DNA from: Camarhynchus parvulus
Lineage: Eukaryota; Chordata; Aves; Passeriformes; Thraupidae
Assembly (NCBI RefSeq): GCF_901933205.1
Contig: NC_044601.1
Coordinates: 28,334,944 to 28,398,943 of the forward strand
Direction of reading: 5' to 3'
Length of the DNA: 64,000 nt
Part shown: positions 24,031 through 36,600 of the stretch, piece by piece
Position numbering within the stretch: the stretch's first letter is position 1
Layout: each line of letters opens with the position of its first letter
Made by a program: the position numbers and the translations under genes
The notes under the pieces: model-generated
The model's input: the letters and a program-made list of their open reading frames with translations, nothing else
Told to the model about the DNA's origin: nothing
Database searches by the model: none

Positions 24031-24527
24031 GTAGTGGTAGCCTGGAATTTGGCCTAGTTACCCAAAATCCAAGAACAGAGATTTCTTAAAGTAGGAACTG
24101 GCCTCCTTCCCTTTGACATCACACTCAACACATGTTCCTTTATTTACTGTAACTGAAAATTTCAGCAGGTTTCTGCATAAGCTTTAATGTGTGCCTTGCA
24201 GCAAGGTCTACCTAGTTCAACAGGGACAGTTTTCCCTGTGACACATAACTGCACTGCTGTTTCTTCCCTATGGATGTCTGGTGTGCTCTCACTCCAGAGT
24301 AAGGATTAAGAGTCTACGTACTAGTAGATAGCTTTATCTGACAAACATTCGGAGCTGTGCCTCTGTCAGAAATAATCCACCCTGTCAACATGCCACCCAC
24401 CACTTTTTGGATGGATGGCAGATCTAAACGAGGTTTCATTAAACAAGGCTCTGCTCATAGTAAGTATTGTTTTTCTATTTCCTTCGCTGCTGAAATTATT
24501 TTTTGTTTTGAGAAATGGAGTCTACTG
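24031..24527. other. Non-coding DNA between LTR and CR1
   Basis: No landmark. The last part (24,357-24,527) could be further, unrecognised 5' CR1 sequence. Confidence 0.5.
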
Positions 24528-25256
24528 TGGGCTGATGGGGTCCATCTGTCTGAGCAGCGGAAGAGCACCTTCAGCCACAGGCTTGCCAGGCATATGGCGA
24601 GGGCTTTAAACTCCAGGTGTTTGGAGATGGGAACTTCTGCCCATTCCACTCCAACCAGTTTGATGTCAGCATCAGCAGGAGATACCAGAGCTTGGACCGG
24701 GATCACAGGCCAGAAGGAGACCACCTGAAAATCCACAGAGGAATTCCGGACACTCCAGGCAGTAAGTTGGCTTCATTGGAGACCAAATTTAAATGTCTTT
24801 GTGCAAACACACAGAACATGGGGAATGAACAAGAAAGTGAGGGATGTGTGCCTGCTTGCAGAGCCATAATCTTATTGGCATCACTGAGATGTGAAAGGGA
24901 TGCCTCCATGAATGGAGAGTTGGAATGGTTCAGAGAGTTGGAATACAGGTTCTTCAGGTAGGACAGGGACACGAGGGCATGAAATGACAGGACTAGAGGT
25001 AACAGCTTCAAGCTAAAGGAGAGTAGTTTTAGATTAGAGGTTAGGAAGAAATTCTTTACTATGAGGGTGATGAGGCACTAAACAGGTTGCCCAGAGAAGC
25101 TATGGATGCCCCATCCCTGGAGAGACCCAGGGCCAGGTTAGGTGTGGCTCTGAGCAGCCTGGCCTAGTGCAAGGTGTTCCTGCCCATGGCAGGAGGGTTT
25201 AAACTGGATGATTTGTAAGGTCCCCCCAAACAAAACCATTGTATGATTCTATGATG
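24528..25256 (+). mobile_element. CR1 LINE with internal deletion (5' region and ORF2 start joined to the 3' UTR)
   Basis: 24,528-24,610 matches the sequence ahead of CR1 ORF2 (CTTCAGCCACAGGCTTGCCA, then GGGCTTTAAACTCC). 24,785-24,960 translates to the N-terminus of the CR1 endonuclease (FKCLCANTQNMGNEQESE, then LEYRFFR) with its conserved order but decayed residues. At about 24,960-24,972 it switches to the CR1 3' UTR (GACAGGACTAGAGGTAACAG, TTAGGAAGAAATTCTTTACT) and ends with the tail TTGTATGATTCTATGATG. About 2.5 kb or more of ORF2 is missing between the two parts. Confidence 0.82.
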
Positions 25257-28200
25257 AAAACATAATAAATTTTTTTTGGTGTTGCTCCTCCCAGCCTGCT
25301 GCAGTTTTGAACCTGATTAAAATGATTCTGGCAAGTCAGATGAAGCAGACCTGGATGTGGGAGACTGGAAGTTTCCTGAGAATTACTACAACAGGTAATG
25401 TATTTCCATTTTTGTGATATCGAAGAATTCAGAAATTCTTTTCCAACTCCTCCTGCTGCTACTTCCTTCCCCAGTAAGGGTCAGGATCTGATCCCAAGAT
25501 TGGATTTAACCTTGGATGTAACAATACAGAAGCCTTTCCACCACAGCCCAAGTGTGCTTCATCACATATGGCCTTAGTTGTAACTTCATCTTCAAAATTC
25601 TTTGGCCAAATTCTTTCCAAACTATGTTCCAGCCTCCCTTTAAAGCCTCCAAAAGGGGACAAGAGAACCCTCTGTTTGGAATTTTTATGGTAATTCCTCT
25701 TTATACATTATCTCTTATCCGGTTGAAGGAACATACAGTGAAAATATCACTTTAAATTCTTTTGAGGAGGGCTGGTAGCATGATCATGTGCCGCCCTCCT
25801 CCACCCATTTCTGACAAACTGACAGCAATCTCAGGCCTGTTTGATTTCAGCTGATAGCTGAGGGATGTTATTCGCCAGTGTTGCTTCATGCACCATAAAA
25901 ACTGAGCTCACACAAGCCATCCAGAGCAAATAATCAATGTGCTATTTATACTCATGAAGAAGGGTAAAGTAAAAAATCTACAATCATGAAAACACAAAAG
26001 GGAAGGAAGACACAGTCTGCTCACTGCAGGAGTTCAATTCTCCAGACTTCTGGTAGTGATTTTGTTTGAGCATAATTGTCTTTGTGAATCAGGCAATCAC
26101 ATGATGCAATAAGCAAAACAGTAAATCAGTTCAAGCAGTGATGTACCTTATAATTAAGCAATGCAAGTAATCAACCTAAAATAGGACCCACATGAAATTG
26201 TAGTGTTATCAAGCAATAACTCAATCACAGCTCTGTATCCAATGTGGTAATCATGTGGAAAAGGTTGTTTAATTATTAAGCCCCTCAATTTTGAATTTCC
26301 TGGTAGGACCCAGGCAATGTTTAAATGCCCTGTCAGAAAACAGAACTACTTTCCAGTTAGTAGTTTCCCTTGCTGTTGAACCTGTAGAAGACAGTTTTAT
26401 CTTTCCTGAAGCCCCAGGAGAATTGACTTTCTAAGAGCAGCTGTGTCTTTGCTCTGAAAGCCTTTATTTTAAAAGGAGGAACACTGTATTCCTGTCCTTT
26501 TTATTCCTCTCCAAAAGCTCATCTAGTCTCAGAAGCTGACAAAGAGATTCTACCATGGTATTTTGCAATCTTTCCTAGGGAAAAAAAATACCAAACTCTT
26601 ACCTTTTGCTCTGTGGAATCCCTTTCCACAAACAGAGCTGCTTTAGACTTCTTTGTGATCAAAGTATCTCCTTGTAAAATTAAAAGGAAAGCTTTTGTGA
26701 AGCATAATTTCTTTTGTGACTGAAAACATTTTTCTTCTAGCAAATGGAAGCAGAAATGAGTAATTACTTTTGAAGTCATTAGGTTTTATCTGTAGCATTT
26801 TCTGCTGATGATTTTGATTATCAGGTGGTTTTGACAGAAATGTGTGAGGTTTAATTTTTTTAGTTTAACATTTCTTGAGCTCTGTGAAAACTGAATCAAA
26901 AATAATTTGAAGAAAAAATGGAAAAAAGCACAACCAAACTAAAGTAAGGAAGTCCTTTTATAGAAACTGTCATGAAAGATATTATCATCATGTGGGCTTT
27001 ATTTCAATTCTCTTTTCTAAGGCTGAGGTTTGACACCATTCTCACAAGTTGCATTTATTTCCTTGGGAGTTAAGTTCTCATTAGTGTTTGCTTGGTAGAT
27101 GCTGCTTCATTTATTTCAGTTTCTGCCTTCTGTGATACTCTGAGCTGCAGCCTCCATGAAGTCAGAAGATCTCTAGTCTCAGCTGCATCACAGGGACTGT
27201 CCTTTTTAGACAGCTAAATATATCACCATGACTTGAATTTTCTTCTGGGATTTGTGAATTGAATAGATGGGGTTCTCCATTCCTTCTGCCCTGACATACA
27301 ATTGAGAAAGCTTGACCTTTACCTGCTGAATACCCAATTCATTCTAGCCTGACAATAATTCAGTCCCAGAACCATAATGAGATTTCCCAAACTTGTTTGT
27401 CTGCTAATTACATAGTTTTATCCTATGCTGGAGTCAAAAAGGGAACTGGTCACCAATTAACCATGACATTTCAGCTGTTTTTCTGTCCCAAAGTGACCTG
27501 ACATGTCCCACTAATCTTCTCCTTGGGTCTTCAGGAAGCCTATACCATATTATTCTGTACTTTTCCACTAATATATACTGTAGGAGACAAATGTAATGAA
27601 ACTCAGTGCAAGACCTTATGGGAGGGTGAGGTACTATTTTTAAACTATCTCTAAGTAGGTTAAAGCTTGGCACTTACACGTTCACATCAAGTCACCAGCA
27701 CCAAAAGGAGTGTGCCCAGCTGCTCCGACTAAGATCAGTGATGTACGACACAGAGGACAACGGATGCTTACTCTTGAGTCTCCACTATGTCTCTTGGATT
27801 TGTCGTGGTAGGTTCTTGGAGTAATTGGTTTTCATACACTTCAGGAAGCCTCAGCTATTTTACATTGATGCTTACTGGAACCTTCATGAACCAGATAAGC
27901 CCATTGTCCTAGTTTCCTGATTTTTAGACCATTTTAAGTGTGCAGTGTGTTTTCTTGTGGAGATAGGAGGAAAAGAATCAGCATAGGATACACTATAACT
28001 GTGTTGCCATCTTTTCTTGAAAGGTGTCAGTGACAAGTCATGCATGGGCTGTGACCTTATGAGCAGTAATTTTCTGGGGTCAATTAAAAAAATACCTGTT
28101 TGCCTGTGTTTAGCAGTTTGATTGTTGTTTCCTATGTCTTTGGTTACCAATATAGTCTGTTCATGTAAAACCTCCTCTGCTGTTTCTTGGGTGCTTGCAC

Positions 28201-31200
28201 ACATACACAAGTGTACACTTTTTAATTAGTTCATCTTTCAAGCCAATTGTTCTCTGTCTATTAAAAATCTTAGAACTACCTCAAAACCAGTGCTTCATTG
28301 TTGAAACCAGTAATTTTTTCAGACCTTCAGCCTCATTCACCTCCAAAAATACAGGACACTGCCAGGATCTCAGAGTCAAGGGACTTGCTTTATAGACATT
28401 GGTAGCACAGAAAATAATAATTTTTATTCTTTTTACTAGGAAAATCTAAGCTTTTGTAAGGATGATGCTATCTGAGAAGGAAGTATTTCAGATCTGCAAA
28501 TCATTTGCACTACCACCACTCTTCACCTTAACAAATACTGACCCTATCAGCATCCTTTTCTGCAATCCCTGGGAAGTGAGATCAGCTCTTTAGAGACAAG
28601 TGTTCTTCCTTGGGAATCCAAACATTTCTGATTGACAGGAGAGCTATCTAGCCATATCAATTGTACTAGTCAATGGATGAACATGGTTAGTACATGATGA
28701 AAATGTCGAGGTAACATTTCCCTTGGGTTGCGAGACAAAATCCAGTGTCTGGCTCTGGCCTGGCCTTACATGGCCAATGGAATCCCACTTGCTTCTTGAA
28801 GTCTCTGATCAGGAAAATATTCCATCCAGGCATGATCAGTATTTTGGTGTCACCTCTGCATAAACAAACTCCTAAGAGGATAATATGGGACTGACACTTT
28901 GTCTAGTGCTAGGACATTAAAAATCACATTTGTCATTTGAAAGTGAAAGGAAGAAACCAGTCCAGAGAAACCTGGTCGTGTGCTTGGAAACCTGGCTTTG
29001 ATTGTTCCTGCTTCCACCCTCACTTAGCGAATTGGGCTAGATTTTCCTCTGGATACTCTACTGCTCTTCTCATGACTCAAACTTATTTCATGCCCTCCTT
29101 TAGTAATGATCTCAATAGATCTACTTGACCTTGCTGATGAACTTCAGGTATCTGTATTTGTGGTATGATGCTGTATTGTTAATATTGGACCTGCTGGTTT
29201 GTATTAGGAGCAAGAGTTCACTCTGCACTCATTTCCAGACACTTGTGTTCAAATTCTGCTCCTGCAGAAAGGTGATGACTTTCTTGTTTTGCTTACCTTT
29301 TCTCTTCATGGTGTAGGACTGTCTTCATGGGTATATCTTTATAAAGTGTGAAAGAAATACATGTCCAATAAATTTTCAGTAAATGAATAGGGCACTTTGA
29401 AATTCATGCACATAACAGGCAGCAGACTTCTAGTGCCTCCCAGAGTTCAATTTCTAGTTTTTATTTAATTTTGTAGCAATAGTGAAGTCTCATATGGCAT
29501 GGAGCAAAAGGCAAATCTCATATCCACAAGTGTATATTCATTTAAAGTTAGCTTATGAAGTAATTTTATAACAGAGGTAGCTCCAAGTGGAAAAAAAAGT
29601 GTGGAGAAGATTAATTCAGCTGAGTCTCTCACCATTTCAAATCGAAGGCGAAAGAAACTCAAACACGCACCAATTTAATATAATGTCAATTCCTTGAAAA
29701 CTCTCCTGAGTAGATTCTTTATTTCCTAGTAGAGATTCTTACTACAATTAGTCTCTCATGAAGACTTAATAAAATTTAATTCTCCTCTAACAAGCCAACA
29801 ATTTCCATGAAATTAATCAAAACTAACAATATGAGACTTTTACTCCTGTGTTATTTGAGACTGAAACTTGCTGATGGATTAGAAAGTCATGGAATGGATA
29901 GACAGTACCAAATGAATGTGCAGGTGGGTTATATATGCCCTATTTCCACATTAAATAGCTTTGATTCTTATATTCCTTTGGGGTCTACATCTGTTTTTCA
30001 GGCAGGTTACTGAAATATGTGCTTAACCACAGAGCCCTAACCCATTCCTTGAGTGTTTTTCACTATTCTACTGTGATACCTGAAAAGAGTACTCTCTGAA
30101 GTGAGAGGTTTAGTCCAAAGTATAATTGTGATGGAGACTGAGTGGGAGCAAAAGAAATGATGATGTGTAGAAGAAAGCCCAGCAGGGAATTTGCCACCAT
30201 TCCCAGGCAGCTTGGAAACCTGAGAAACAAAACAAATGGAATAGAAAAACAAAGTTTTCTGTGTGGTTGCTTAAGCTGTCTTTGGCCAAAACAAATGGCC
30301 AAGCCTGAAGCAACATCAACCAGGCCTCCCCAGCTCAGCTTGCCCAAACATGGCATCCCATGCCACAGAGTCTCAGCAAGTGGGCAAATGACTTCATTCT
30401 TACTCACTGTTACTGGCACATCAAGAGGGAGCTTGGACAGAGGCATTCATGTTTATGTGCAAGAATAGTGACCTGCTTTGTTTGTGTGCATCATCTGGCT
30501 GATAAATGCTGTCATTTGAAGACTAAATATTACAAAAGGAGATTAGGTGAGAAATGGCATGCAGGCAATTAGCAAAAAGCAATGTGAAATTAAAAGGCAC
30601 ATGAGGACGTATGGAACAATATTTGAATTTCACAGAGATTCACATGTTAGTGATTAAGCATTCAAGTTATTGAATCCTGAAATGCTTTGACTGTCAACAC
30701 AGGACATTTTCCTCTCTAGATTTTTATTTCCCAAAGATTCTCTAAACACAGTGATTTTTCTCATTTACTTTGTTACTAATTTTCAGCAAAAACTGATTAT
30801 ACAGGAAGGCCCTGTGTGAGAGTTAAATTGACTGATCATCTTTACAATAACATAATTTCTATTCAGGTGAACTCATCATAAGAGATGTTCAAGCTTAGAA
30901 GAACTAATTTGGATTCAGCACACATGCACTAATGGAAGTGTTGAAGTCCAGTTATTTCAGTCTATTGAGCTTAACTCTCCAATGCTTTAGCTTAAATCAA
31001 AATCTGTGTTTTGGCCACATTTGTCTAATACTCATCATATTTAGTTGTAAGAACTTTATTAAGGCTACTATTAAGGCTACTTATTTCTACTGGCCAGTAG
31101 TCAGTCACCCATTTTGTGACTGTTTAATATGGTCACAGCTGATGGGTTCCACTGACATTTTACAGCTTAGTTAACTCTTCTCCTTTTTGTAAAGGGTTTC

Positions 31201-32325
31201 AATTGCATGAATTGTACATGGGGAGGATATGAAAATCAAAAGAAGAAAATCACAAACTATTTTATTAATCAGTTCTAGCTATAAGATTTATTAGAGAGTT
31301 AGACTAAATCCTGGGGTCTGACTAGTTGTCATAGCCCCTGAAGACAGTAGGATAATTATGCAGGTCTAATAGATGAGGTGTAAAAAATTTGCCAGCGGGA
31401 GAAGAATCAATAGAAGATGCAACATTTTTTCTCCATTGCATTGATTTGCACACAAAAGGAGAGTACTTGCAGTCAGAGAGACAAAATGCAAAGCTACAGT
31501 ATTGTCAGAAAGCTGTGGCAGTTGCTGAAGAGAGGAAGTCTTAAAAAATACCATAAGGAAAAAAGATTTTATGGGAACTATGACATATATGATCAACTGG
31601 CAATACAAGGATGAAGCAGAAAAATGTATGGTAGTGTATGTCCGTGGAGCCCCATGGAGAGAAGCTGATGAAAGAACAATGTCATGTATTAGGCTGTGGA
31701 TGCCTGTTAGATGGGTTTCCTCACTGGATTGTATTCCTTGTGCTTGGTTGTGCAATTCAAGGGGATTGAATCTCCAACATTGCTACCTGCATGCAACCTT
31801 GTTCCTACAACACTGTGGCGCTGTTGATTCACTGACACTGAATGGATCAATAGAAGAAATGTCATGCCAGTAAAGACAGGGAACAAACTGGCTGGATACT
31901 TTAATTTATGTGACATTACAAGTTACATTTTACAGTTCAACTGAGAAAAAAAAAAAACCAAAAAAACCAACAACCCAACAAACACATTCTAAGGTGACAT
32001 ATATGTCTATTTCTTTTGGATTACATAGATTTATTTTCAGGTACTGGTATTCTGCTAATCTCATTCAGCAAATACATTTACCTAGAAAATGACTTCATCA
32101 CGTGATTAGCTTTCTTATCAAAGTGAGGCAGTGAAGATCAAGTTCAAAACTGAAATAGGAAGTTATGAGGATTCCTAAGTTTCAGACTTCATTTAACTAC
32201 CATGGTCTCTTCAGAAACATCTGTGTGTAAAGAGCATAATACTGTAACAGCCTAATTTGACAGCATCTACATCACCCCTCAGAGTAATTTCTCTACACGT
32301 ATCTGAAGTAGCTAAAAATATGCAC
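25257..32325. other. Unique AT-rich non-coding DNA
   Basis: Seven kilobases with no recognised gene or interspersed repeat. AT-rich stretches at 26,060-26,300 and 30,545-30,700 look like candidate conserved non-coding elements by composition only. 30,160-30,450 is open on both strands for about 110 codons without family resemblance. Confidence 0.5.
31058..31081. repeat. 12-bp perfect tandem duplication
   Basis: ATTAAGGCTACT occurs twice in a row. Short replication-slippage type repeat in otherwise unique DNA. Confidence 0.9.
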
Positions 32326-32468
32326 TGTAGTGGTTTGATATTGGCCAAATCCAGACACTCAAGAAAAAATCTATTTATTCATTCTTCTCTGCTGTAGTTG
32401 AGCAGAGGAGAATGAGTAAATATATTTTTTTGTGGGTGCCTAGCTTCAGCCAATGTTAAAACTCAACA
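32326..32468. repeat. Inverted repeat: two 66-bp arms around an 11-bp centre, made of LTR ends
   Basis: The left arm 32,326-32,391 and the reverse complement of the right arm 32,403-32,468 agree at 50 of 66 positions by hand alignment, with no gaps. The arms start TGTAGTGGTTTGATATTGGC and TGTTGAGTTTTAACATTGGC, the inverted 3' end of a bird LTR type. The left arm has the orientation expected of the 3' LTR of the minus-strand ERV whose pol relic begins at once to the right; the right arm is its inverted copy. The pol reading frame runs into the right arm and stops there. Confidence 0.8.
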
Positions 32469-32985
32469 ATTTTGGTGGAGGATGCAGGCATTCGGTTCCA
32501 GGTGTACTGCACACCCTTCCAGGTGAAAGCAAACTGAGGCCTGCATTCTGCTGCCAGAGGAATGGAGAAAAATGCATTGGCAATGTCAATGTCAATAGTG
32601 GCGTACCGCTTCGCTGCCTTGGACCCCAGCTCGTACTGGAGTTCCAGCATGTCCGGCACAGCAGCGCTCAGCGGTGGAGTCACTTCATTCAAGCCACGAT
32701 AATCCACAGTCAGTCTCCAGTCTTTGTCAGACCTGCACACAGGCCAGATGGGACTGTTGAAGGGTGAGTGGGTTTTGCTGACCACCCCTTGGCTCTCCAG
32801 TTGACAGATCATTTTTTGGATGGGGATCATGGCATCTCGATTCATCTGATACTGCTGCTGGTGCACCGTCGAAGTGGCAATTGGCACTCGTTGCTCTTCC
32901 ACCTTCAGAAGTTCTCCTGCAGACGGATTCTCAGAAAGCCGGGAAAGGTGTTCAATTGCCTAATGGATCTCTGCATCCCTCCATG
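32469..32985 (-). pseudogene. Endogenous retrovirus pol relic: N-terminal part of an ERVL-like reverse transcriptase
   Basis: The minus strand holds an open frame of about 148 codons (32,902 down to 32,456) with reverse transcriptase landmarks in order: a proline-flanked PFNSPIWPV region, the LTVDYRGLN block, and YATIDIDIANAFFSIPL, which carries the first catalytic Asp. The frame then reaches TWNRMP and loses homology. The palm motif with the paired aspartates, the connection, RNase H and integrase regions are all missing. Weaker pol-like sequence continues upstream to about 32,985 (GCAGACGGATTCTCAGAAAG). A 6-bp tandem duplication (GTCAAT twice, 32,585-32,596) adds two codons next to the catalytic Asp. 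It is an old, non-functional fragment. Assignment to the ERVL-like group is from family knowledge. Confidence 0.85.
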
Positions 32986-33239
32986 TGCTTCATGAATTAC
33001 AGGAAAACAGTTTCTTGTTTTATAGTCCTCACTATGGCTTGCAAAACAATCTCAGCTCTGAGGTTTGGAGCACCTCCTCCTCCCCCTCCCTCCTTTTCAC
33101 TGACCTTAATGTTGCTGTGCTGTTCTCCTCACAAATTTTCACCGTTCCCTTTTCTCTGACTTGGGAGAGAATTAGTGTTGGTAGGTTTGTTTGTTCTCAA
33201 GTTCTATCGATTGAAAAGTTCTTACATGGTTTCACAGTG

Positions 33240-33610
33240 CTGAAAAGTTGATCCCATCCGGGCTCCACACTGGGCAATTGCTCCTCATGCCCCTTGCTGT
33301 CGGCCACATGGATCCCCAGCAGCCATGTGGGCAGTGCCGGGCACCGCGACACGGGCGTGTTCTGCGCCTCTCTTCATGTGGGACTCCCAAAAGGAGAAGC
33401 TGCTGCCACCACCCCTGCCCTTCCATTTGCAGCATGGCTGGCTGAAAGCAGCTAAGCAGGCAAAGCTCACTGCGAGCCGTGCCGAGGTGGCTGCATGGTC
33501 CTGGCTGCGTGGCTGGCCCCAGTGGCATGGCTCTGGCTGTGATGCCATGGCCCCATCAGTTGCCTCCCCACCCCGCGGAAGAAGGAGAAGGAGAGTGTGC
33601 ATGCAGTTTT
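33240..33610. other. GC-rich, CpG-containing patch of unknown nature
   Basis: About 370 bp with clusters such as GCACCGCGACACGGGCGTG, GCGAGCCGTGCCGAGG and CCCCGCGG, standing out from AT-rich flanks, 250 bp from the ERV pol relic. Frames on both strands are open by composition only. It may be a further piece of the retroviral element or a small CpG island. Confidence 0.45.
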
Positions 33611-36600
33611 TTTCCTACTTAAATATGTCATCACAGAGGCATTACCAACTTCTGTAATTGTAAAGAACAGCTAGTAACATGTCCATTTTCAGAGCCCTCA
33701 AGGACTGGCTCTGCTAGATATACTAGAAGCTTCAAGCAGCTGTTTATTGCTTTGGTTTTTTTTCTCAAAAGTTGCTTCTGTGGCTTCTCCCACTCCCCAC
33801 TAAATTTCAGGCTCTGTTAAACTAACACAAGCACACATTCACTTCATGCTTAATGAAAAGTTTAAAATGTTAAACAATTAAATTTGTTGTTATGGCTCAG
33901 AGATTGACATTTGGAGGCGAGAGCCTCCCTTCCAAGATGAGATCAGAACTTGAGACTACTCTTTTAAACTGCGAAAAGAACTACAGGCCATATCAACTGA
34001 CACCAAGCTATCATTTCAGCCTAGTATGCTGCTTCCCTCTGATAATTTTCTTTTCCAAGACACAGAGTAATAAAAGAATGTGAGGCACAGAATTACCTGG
34101 GAAAATAGAAATTCTGTTGTAAAGTGTGTTTGACATTTTGAATCTTGCTTGCACTTTAAATTGCAACAAACAGGAAAAGTGTGACCTCTTTTTCCCTCTC
34201 CATGACAAAAGAATTTTGAAAAAACCCAATTTACTCTGCTATGATTTTGTTTCTTTTTCAGACATGCATGTATTGCTTGAAGCAAGGCAAAGTGATTTGT
34301 CATGAAAAACATGCAACACTTTTGATGCCTCAAAGTAGAATGTTTCAACAGCATTAAATATAGAACAGTAATTTTTTTTACCTCTTTACTTCAGAACTCA
34401 TGTAATAAGCTGACACATCACAAAATGTTCTGGTTTGGTGACTTGTTCACTGGTGGAAAAATTCCTGCCAAAAGTACTTGAAATAATAATCTCATGACAA
34501 AAACTTGATATGCTTTGGATAGAAGCAGCTTTATTTAATCACTGCAGTGATAAAGATGAATTCTTGGCTTTATGGACAACTTCTGTCTGGCAAGGAAGCC
34601 TTGTAATGTAGAGCTCTAAATCCTGGAGATAAAAGCTGCAGGATATTTACCTGACCACGCCTATCCACAGGAATCAGAGAAGGGACCTGCTTCAGGTCCT
34701 GCTGAGAAGGGACTCTCAATCAGTCTGGTAAGGCAAGAACTTGTCCAGAGAACAGGAAACAAAGAAAGGAATAGAGATACAGCAACCAGGGGAGTAGAAG
34801 AGGTAGAAAACAAACAAGAAGTTGTCAGCTTAGAAGCTAGAGACTGTAAATGGCAGCCTACCAAGTGGCTTATTCATAAAATAAGCATCTCTGTTCATTA
34901 AAATAAAAAAGCAAATGCTCAACTAGAAAGTTCATCTTCAAGAAATCTCAAGGGACCAGAGCTTCAGAGCTATCAGAAATGGCTGAAAAACCCTTTTATA
35001 GTTTTGGCTTAAGGGAAACACACACTTCTTAAAGAGAATATTATGGGTTTTTTTGGTTTTTTTTTATTTGGTTGGAAAATAAAGACCTTACTCAAAGCCT
35101 GCTGTAAGTTGAATGGAACAACAAGAAACAAAGCAACACTTCTGAAAAGGCAAAAAATGCTTAAATTCTGAAATGTTTTGACAGTCAGAATTGACAGTTG
35201 AAGAGAAAATGAAACATATAGTAGATTTGTGTTCAGTAAACTAAACCAGTGAAGGATTTGCAGCTGATGTATACAAACTACCATTAGAAAGCACCTGACT
35301 CCTCTCTCTCAGTAGCTGTTTTGATAAAAAGCTAATCATCTTGCTCCTGCACAGGTCTTGCCAGCAGTCTACTGAACAGTGCAGTGGTTCCAATAGTGAG
35401 AGCTCATAAAATATAAGGGGGGAAAAAAGAAAAAGAAACAGAGTATGATCATTTTGGGCATCTGCTTAAGTATTTTCTATAACCTTTACACTTTGTTTGT
35501 GAGCTTTCTTATTAGTATCATTTTCACATGGCATTGGTTTCAGTTTAGTAGTTAAACACCATATGGAAATGAATAATCAAACATTGCATTTTAAGATGTT
35601 GAAATGAAACATCCTGACTAATTTATTTTTTCTTCTGAAAACAGACTTTTCCTTCCTTTTGGAAATCCAAATATACATTTTTCTATGGAAAATGTCACCA
35701 AACCCAATTATTGGCTTATTCCATTTCTTACACAGATTGCCCGCTGGTGGCCAAGGAAGAAATCTGAGTTCCATGCAGAAAACTTTATGGAGGAGATCTT
35801 TGCTCAGTTTTCTGTACTCTTCATCTGCACCAAGCAAGGTTATAATGTGGATCCCTGCTGTTCTGGTTCTGCAAGGAAGAACAAGCCTATTCCCACAATC
35901 AGGACCAGGCATATGTCAGCTACACAGTGCAAACCAGACTATGAACTGGCTTTGGCATTTGGGGAAATTTTGGAGGTGTCAGGGCACGTTTGGCTGTTCT
36001 CTGTCCATGGTGCTGGGATAGATCCCATTCACAGACACCAGTCTCTATCCCTCACTCTGGTGAGAAAACGCTGCTGTTTCTGAGAATGCTTTACTGTCCA
36101 GTAAATGTTATAAAATTGCATTACTGCTAGATTCATACTCATAAATTATTATGAACCTGGGATATTGTAATATGCCATCAGAAAGAGGATGCATGTGGCA
36201 TTGCTCATATCATTACCAGGGCTGCAGAAGCTGTTATTTCTCCTGTAGCAGACATCATGTATGGCAGGTAAATCACCTAGCGGATCCCCATGAGTCTATC
36301 TTTCCAGCTGGGTTTCTTGGAAAATTTAGTAAAGGTTCTGCCTCCGAGGTAAATGCCTTCTCAAGAAGCCTTTCTGAGACTATGAATAGACACAGATCTA
36401 TAGACTACATCATCTCTTTCAACTGTGTCCTTTTCTGCCTTTGTGCCTGATCCTCATGTGGTGAGGAGTGTACTGGTGGGAACTTTCTTGACTGAATAGT
36501 CAGGGTATCACCTGGACAGGAGGTACCCAAATCAGGCTCACAAGTGATTGGATTTTCATCTGGAAGGTACATCCTGTGCGAGTTACATGGAAGTTGGTGC

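Noticed and set aside
26030..26060. GAGTTCAATTCTCC resembling a tRNA T-arm
   Set aside because: No matching D-arm, anticodon stem or acceptor stem at the right spacing.
33232..33657. Overlapping frames of about 100 codons on both strands
   Set aside because: Open by GC composition; His/Trp/Ala-rich without family resemblance.
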